The position numbers and the translations under genes are program-made. 7,876 bases of DNA. Source: JBGTLW01 sp041743835. Its GTDB lineage: Bacteria; Planctomycetota; Phycisphaerae; Phycisphaerales; Phycisphaeraceae. Positions within the stretch are counted from its first letter, which is position 1, and each line of letters opens with the position of its first letter. The notes beneath the pieces were generated by a model that did not search any database, was not told where the DNA came from, and saw only the letters and a list, made by a program, of their open reading frames with translations. Positions 5,396-7,876 of the stretch are shown here, in pieces. The stretch spans positions 1 through 7,876 of the forward strand of contig JBGTLW010000362.1 of the NCBI GenBank assembly GCA_041743835.1, in the 5' to 3' direction.

Positions 5396-5884
5396 TCAGT
5401 AGCTGGAGTAGGCCTTGCCGTCCTGGTCGGTGGCGGCACCGGTGTTGGCGGAGATCACGCCCGTGGTTTCGTTGTAGATCCAGCCGTCGGTCGCATCGGC
5501 GGCGGCCGAGGTGGCGACACCGGTCGCGCCCTTGTTCGGGCCAACGGGCACCGCGGGGATCGCCGCCAGGTACGGGCCATAGATCACACCCGTGGCGGTG
5601 TTCGGTGTGGTCGCGGCATTCGCGCCGTCGCTGTCGGTGTACTTAAGCATCTGGTCGGAGAAGTTCGCCACCGTCGGGAACTTGCCGTCGTGCTCGGCCC
5701 GGTACAACTCGATCGCACCACGCAGGACCTGCATGTCGGCCTTGAGAGCCGCAGAGCCCGCATTGTTCGCGCCTCGGGTCATACGGGGGATCGCGATCGC
5801 GCCGATCACACCGATGATCACAATCACAATTACCAACTCAATCAAGCTGAAGCCACGGGACTGATTCTTGGGGCAAACGTTCAT
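5396..5884 (-). CDS. GspG-like major pseudopilin
   Basis: This 162-residue prepilin is the likely main filament subunit. The leader MNVCPKNQSRG ends in G11/F12, followed by FSLIELVIVIVIIGVIGAIAIP with Glu at mature position 5. The long helix runs on through ADMQVLRGAIELYRAEHDGKFPT (about 50-72), which is typical of GspG-type subunits. The C-terminal part has YGPYLAAIPAVPVGPNKG and GWIYNETTGVISANTG, a pattern common in planctomycete type II secretion-like pseudopilins. The start at 5884 has GGAAGGAAG with AAGGA six bases upstream (5895-5891). A 137-base gap separates it from the PilP-like gene, so its own promoter is possible, but I found no convincing -35/-10 pair there. The strong Shine-Dalgarno sequence and the downstream terminator both fit high expression. 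A type IV pilin role cannot be excluded. Confidence 0.9.
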   Translation of the reverse strand: MNVCPKNQSRGFSLIELVIVIVIIGVIGAIAIPRMTRGANNAGSAALKADMQVLRGAIELYRAEHDGKFPTVANFSDQMLKYTDSDGANAATTPNTATGVIYGPYLAAIPAVPVGPNKGATGVATSAAADATDGWIYNETTGVISANTGAATDQDGKAYSSY

Positions 5885-6021
5885 GGATCTTCCTTCCGTT
5901 AGGGCCAGTGAAACTCGCCGGGCACAATTACCCTGAGTGTTCTATCCGTCTATCGACCTGAAAAACCACCGACTTAACAACCCCGCCAGCAGAATCGCTA
6001 AAGACATCCCTGTCCACACAC

Positions 6022-6600
6022 CTACCGCCCGGAACCGGCCCGGTTCTGCGTGCTTATAAGACCTAGCTTCACTTCATGGCCGTCGCGCTCGAGGTAAACC
6101 GAATCAGGCTCAATGCGGGTCACGGTGTGCTTGTCGTACACGTTGCCCACACGCAGCGTCGTGCCGTTGATCAACGCCACCCACTCGCCATGCACCGACA
6201 TCACCGCGTCCAACTGATGCCGCTCGGCAAAGGGCTTGGCCTGCTCCTGGCGTTGCTCGGGGTCCGGCGACCTGCCCCACTCGCCGCGCGGCACGAAAGC
6301 GTCCACCATGCCCTGGACCGCAAGGGCTTCATCCTGCGCCAGCAACCGGAGGCGGTCGGATAACTCCCCGTGCGCAGTGAAGCGACCCACCGACAGGTCG
6401 GCCGCATCGTTCAGTGCCGCCGCTGTGGGCGAAGCCGGCTTCGGCAAAGCTGTGTCCTGCGCCGGGGCAAGCGCAGCAGCCGCGCTCGCGGGCCCGGGCC
6501 CCGATGCAGCGGACGACAACACAAAGCGATCGACGCACACAGCCCCGATGCCAAACGCGACCACCGCTCCAAGAATCTTCTGTTGTTTCGTCAAGGCCAT
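6022..6600 (-). CDS. PilP/MshK/GspB-like inner-membrane protein
   Basis: The 192-residue product has a short basic N-terminus (MALTKQQK), one membrane helix (about 9-27), an Ala/Pro-rich linker (about 31-70) with PGPAS and LPKPASPTAAA, a charged middle part, and a C-terminal domain (about 130-182). That domain reads VALINGTTLRVGNVYDKHTV, then VYLERDGHEVKLGL, which matches the small beta-barrel shared by PilP, GspC, GspB and MshK: an 'INGT.LRVG' turn, a conserved Gly, and closing strands. In these families it links the inner-membrane platform to the secretin or other partners. It lies 23 bases after the pilO-like gene, exactly where pilP usually sits. The second of two tandem ATG codons is preferred from the Shine-Dalgarno spacing. 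No lipobox is present, whereas many PilP proteins are lipoproteins. The role is inferred from position and the C-terminal pattern. Confidence 0.72.
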   Translation of the reverse strand: MALTKQQKILGAVVAFGIGAVCVDRFVLSSAASGPGPASAAAALAPAQDTALPKPASPTAAALNDAADLSVGRFTAHGELSDRLRLLAQDEALAVQGMVDAFVPRGEWGRSPDPEQRQEQAKPFAERHQLDAVMSVHGEWVALINGTTLRVGNVYDKHTVTRIEPDSVYLERDGHEVKLGLISTQNRAGSGR

Positions 6601-6604
6601 CATT

Positions 6605-6610
6605 CCCTCC
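6605..6610 (-). promoter_or_regulatory. Ribosome binding site that decides between two tandem ATG codons
   Basis: GGAGGG (6610-6605) lies only two or so bases before the first ATG (6603) but about five before the second (6600). The spacing favours the second ATG as the start of the PilP-like protein. Confidence 0.55.
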
Positions 6611-6623
6611 TATCTCACCACTG

Positions 6624-7229
6624 TCACTTCCCCGGCCCCGCCGAGGCCGTGGTGGTCTGCCGCGCGCCGGGGGCCGCGTACCACAGCAGCGTGAACTTGA
6701 AATCCGCGTCGCCATCCACGCTGTTCATCCGCCGCTCCACATCCACCATCGCCACACCCATGTCGGCAAACGCCTCATGAGCCCCGTGCAGGAAGGCGGC
6801 ACATTCCTTGAACGTGCCAGACCCCGCGAGGTGCAACGGCACCACCTCAAACCGCGAGCCGGCGACCGGCTCGCCCGGCTTCACGACACTCAGCTCCAGC
6901 CCGCACGCCGCCGCGAGCTCCGACACCTCAGACAACCGCTGGTTGATCCGCGCGACAGGCTCAAGCCGCAGCGGGCTGGCCCACTCCTCGTGCTGCACCT
7001 GGCCGAGCCGACGCTCGAGCTGCACCACACGGTTGCGCAGCTCGTCGGCCTGCTTCTGCTGGATAAAAATCGCCGCGTCCTGCGCCCGGGCCGTCGTGCG
7101 TGACTCGATCGCCGGGCCGATCCCAAACAACCACGCCGCCGCCAGCACCGCCAAGAGGCATGTGCCGCCCACCACATGGACGTGCATCGCCGTCATCGCC
7201 CCGCCGGTGTGTTTGCCAGTATCACTCAT
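6624..7229 (-). CDS. pilO: PilO-like inner-membrane assembly protein
   Basis: PilO pairs with PilN in the inner membrane and helps to connect the cytoplasmic motor to the growing filament. The 201-residue product has a short cytoplasmic N-terminus, one membrane helix (about 15-40), a coiled-coil-like stretch (about 44-82, with ADELRNRVVQLERRLGQVQ), and a C-terminal ferredoxin-like domain (about 108-186) containing FEVVPLHLAGSGTFKECAAF, the typical PilO strand-turn-helix with the conserved Gly before the helix, and a closing FKFTLLWYA strand. Length fits the family. The start overlaps the end of the pilN-like gene by eight bases and has GGAGG (7240-7236) six bases upstream; a longer in-frame start would lie deep inside pilN. 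GspM of type II secretion systems has a similar layout, so the exact family is less sure than the role. Confidence 0.82.
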   Translation of the reverse strand: MSDTGKHTGGAMTAMHVHVVGGTCLLAVLAAAWLFGIGPAIESRTTARAQDAAIFIQQKQADELRNRVVQLERRLGQVQHEEWASPLRLEPVARINQRLSEVSELAAACGLELSVVKPGEPVAGSRFEVVPLHLAGSGTFKECAAFLHGAHEAFADMGVAMVDVERRMNSVDGDADFKFTLLWYAAPGARQTTTASAGPGK

Positions 7230-7875
7230 GACGCGCCTCCCCGCTTGGCCCGGCCGTCGCAAGGTAACAACGCACCTCGAACGCAATCGCGTAGCCATCA
7301 CCAAAGGGCACCGGCTCACGACGCGTGCTGTGCAGCCGGACCGAGTGGAACAGCCCCGTCTGCTCCAGCCGAAGCACGTATGACGACACCGCGCGCTGGT
7401 CCTGTGCAAAGCCCGTGGACGTGATCTCAAAGCCCGGTGGGAGAGCCGCGCCCTGAACCGAGGTATCCGACACGCGCGTCGTCGTGGCCGCGCCGCTTTC
7501 CAGACGGATCGACTCGAACCGGCAGGACTTGAGCACCACCTGCTCGTCGAGCGTGCGGGCTAGGAGCGCCAGCAGGATGGCGTAGTCGGGTTGGTTGGTC
7601 ACCGCGCGGTTGGCATCCACGCGTCGCTGCGCAGCCTGGAGCTCCGCCTCCAAGCGGTTCATCTGCTTCTGGGTGTCTTCCACACGCCGCGTCGCGGCCT
7701 CCAGGCTTGCCGCGAGCACAGCGGGGTCGGCCGCCCACCGGGTCTGGAAGAACACCAGGCAACCAGCCAGCAGCACCGCCAGCACGACCCCGCCACGCAC
7801 CCACCAGCCAATGGCCGCGGTCCGCTGACGCGCCACGATTCGGTAGCTCGGGATCAGATTGATGGGCTTGCTCAT
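7222..7875 (-). CDS. pilN: PilN-like inner-membrane assembly protein
   Basis: The N-terminus MSKPINLIPSYR carries the INL(I/L)P motif through which PilN binds cytoplasmic PilM. One membrane helix follows (about 24-43), then a coiled-coil-like region (about 53-90, VEDTQKQMNRLEAELQAAQR), and a C-terminal ferredoxin-like domain with FEITSTGFAQDQRAVSSYVL, LEQTGLFHSVRLHST and IAFEVRCYL. This is the layout of PilN and of the periplasmic half of GspL; 217 residues fits PilN. The ATG lies one base from the window edge. The CATGAG context would allow an overlapping TGA stop for an upstream gene, which by the usual gene order should be pilM, but that gene is not visible. The stop lies eight bases inside the pilO-like gene. 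Confidence 0.87.
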   Translation of the reverse strand: MSKPINLIPSYRIVARQRTAAIGWWVRGGVVLAVLLAGCLVFFQTRWAADPAVLAASLEAATRRVEDTQKQMNRLEAELQAAQRRVDANRAVTNQPDYAILLALLARTLDEQVVLKSCRFESIRLESGAATTTRVSDTSVQGAALPPGFEITSTGFAQDQRAVSSYVLRLEQTGLFHSVRLHSTRREPVPFGDGYAIAFEVRCYLATAGPSGEARHE

Positions 7876-7876
7876 G

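Noticed and set aside
4723..5902. Long + strand open frames opposite the pseudopilin genes.
   Set aside because: The - strand frames hold clear prepilin motifs, coupled starts and Shine-Dalgarno sequences; the opposite frames are Arg/His-rich shadows.
5885..6021. Promoter for the major pseudopilin gene in the 137-base gap, with TTGTTA (5980-5975) or TAGAAC (5944-5939) as possible boxes.
   Set aside because: No pair of hexamers has both acceptable sequence and spacing, so I did not list one, although the gap and expected high expression make a promoter plausible.
6032..6046. Palindrome GAACCGG/CCGGTTC near the end of the PilP-like gene as a terminator.
   Set aside because: It lies inside the coding sequence, has a one-base spacer and no T run follows on the - strand.
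1..7876. CRISPR array, tRNA, rRNA, insertion sequence or prophage features.
   Set aside because: I found no regularly spaced direct repeats, no cloverleaf with a TTCGANNC arm in a plausible setting, and no transposase or integrase motifs.

Overview
This GC-rich window looks like a chromosomal segment from a planctomycete, most likely the class Phycisphaerae. That placement is inference. It rests on base composition and on planctomycete-style pseudopilin sequences: the DDVDDYDGW motif in the PilV/GspI-like protein, the GWIYNETTGVI end of the major pseudopilin, and a PilW-like protein with a large extra domain. I see no transposase, CRISPR array, tRNA or rRNA.

Layout. A truncated + strand gene (1-800) encodes the C-terminal part of a protein that looks like an alpha/alpha-toroid (cyclase-like) fold. 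A 0.5 kb non-coding, very G-rich spacer follows and ends in a strong intrinsic terminator at 1261-1302. Every other gene is on the - strand and is transcribed from right to left. In transcription order they are: pilN-like (7875-7222), pilO-like (7229-6624), a PilP/MshK/GspB-like membrane protein (6600-6022), a GspG-like major pseudopilin (5884-5396), an intrinsic terminator (5341-5309), a GspH-like pseudopilin (5292-4804), a PilW/GspJ-like pseudopilin with a large inserted domain (4807-3695), a PilV/GspI-like pseudopilin (3695-3159), a PilX/GspK-like protein (3162-2665), a small secreted protein of unknown function (2497-2117), a terminator (2054-2024) and ruvA (1998-1312).

How the genes work together. 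The right-hand 5.2 kb is a compact type IV filament locus. PilN, PilO and the PilP-like protein would form the inner-membrane assembly platform. The GspG-like protein would be the main filament subunit, and the four minor subunits would form a tip or priming complex. Minor-subunit genes are joined by ATGA or TGATG overlaps, mostly with good Shine-Dalgarno sequences, so they are probably translated together. The terminator after the major subunit gene offers a simple way to make much more major than minor subunit. No ATPase, secretin, platform protein or prepilin peptidase lies here, and pilM is expected just beyond the right edge, so I cannot tell a type II secretion system from a type IV pilus.

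The most unusual features are two. One is the PilW-like pseudopilin carrying an inserted beta-sandwich-like domain. The other is a family of TTCCGGGGG elements flanking and entering ruvA, where a run of ten G sits in the coding sequence just before the RuvB-binding domain.
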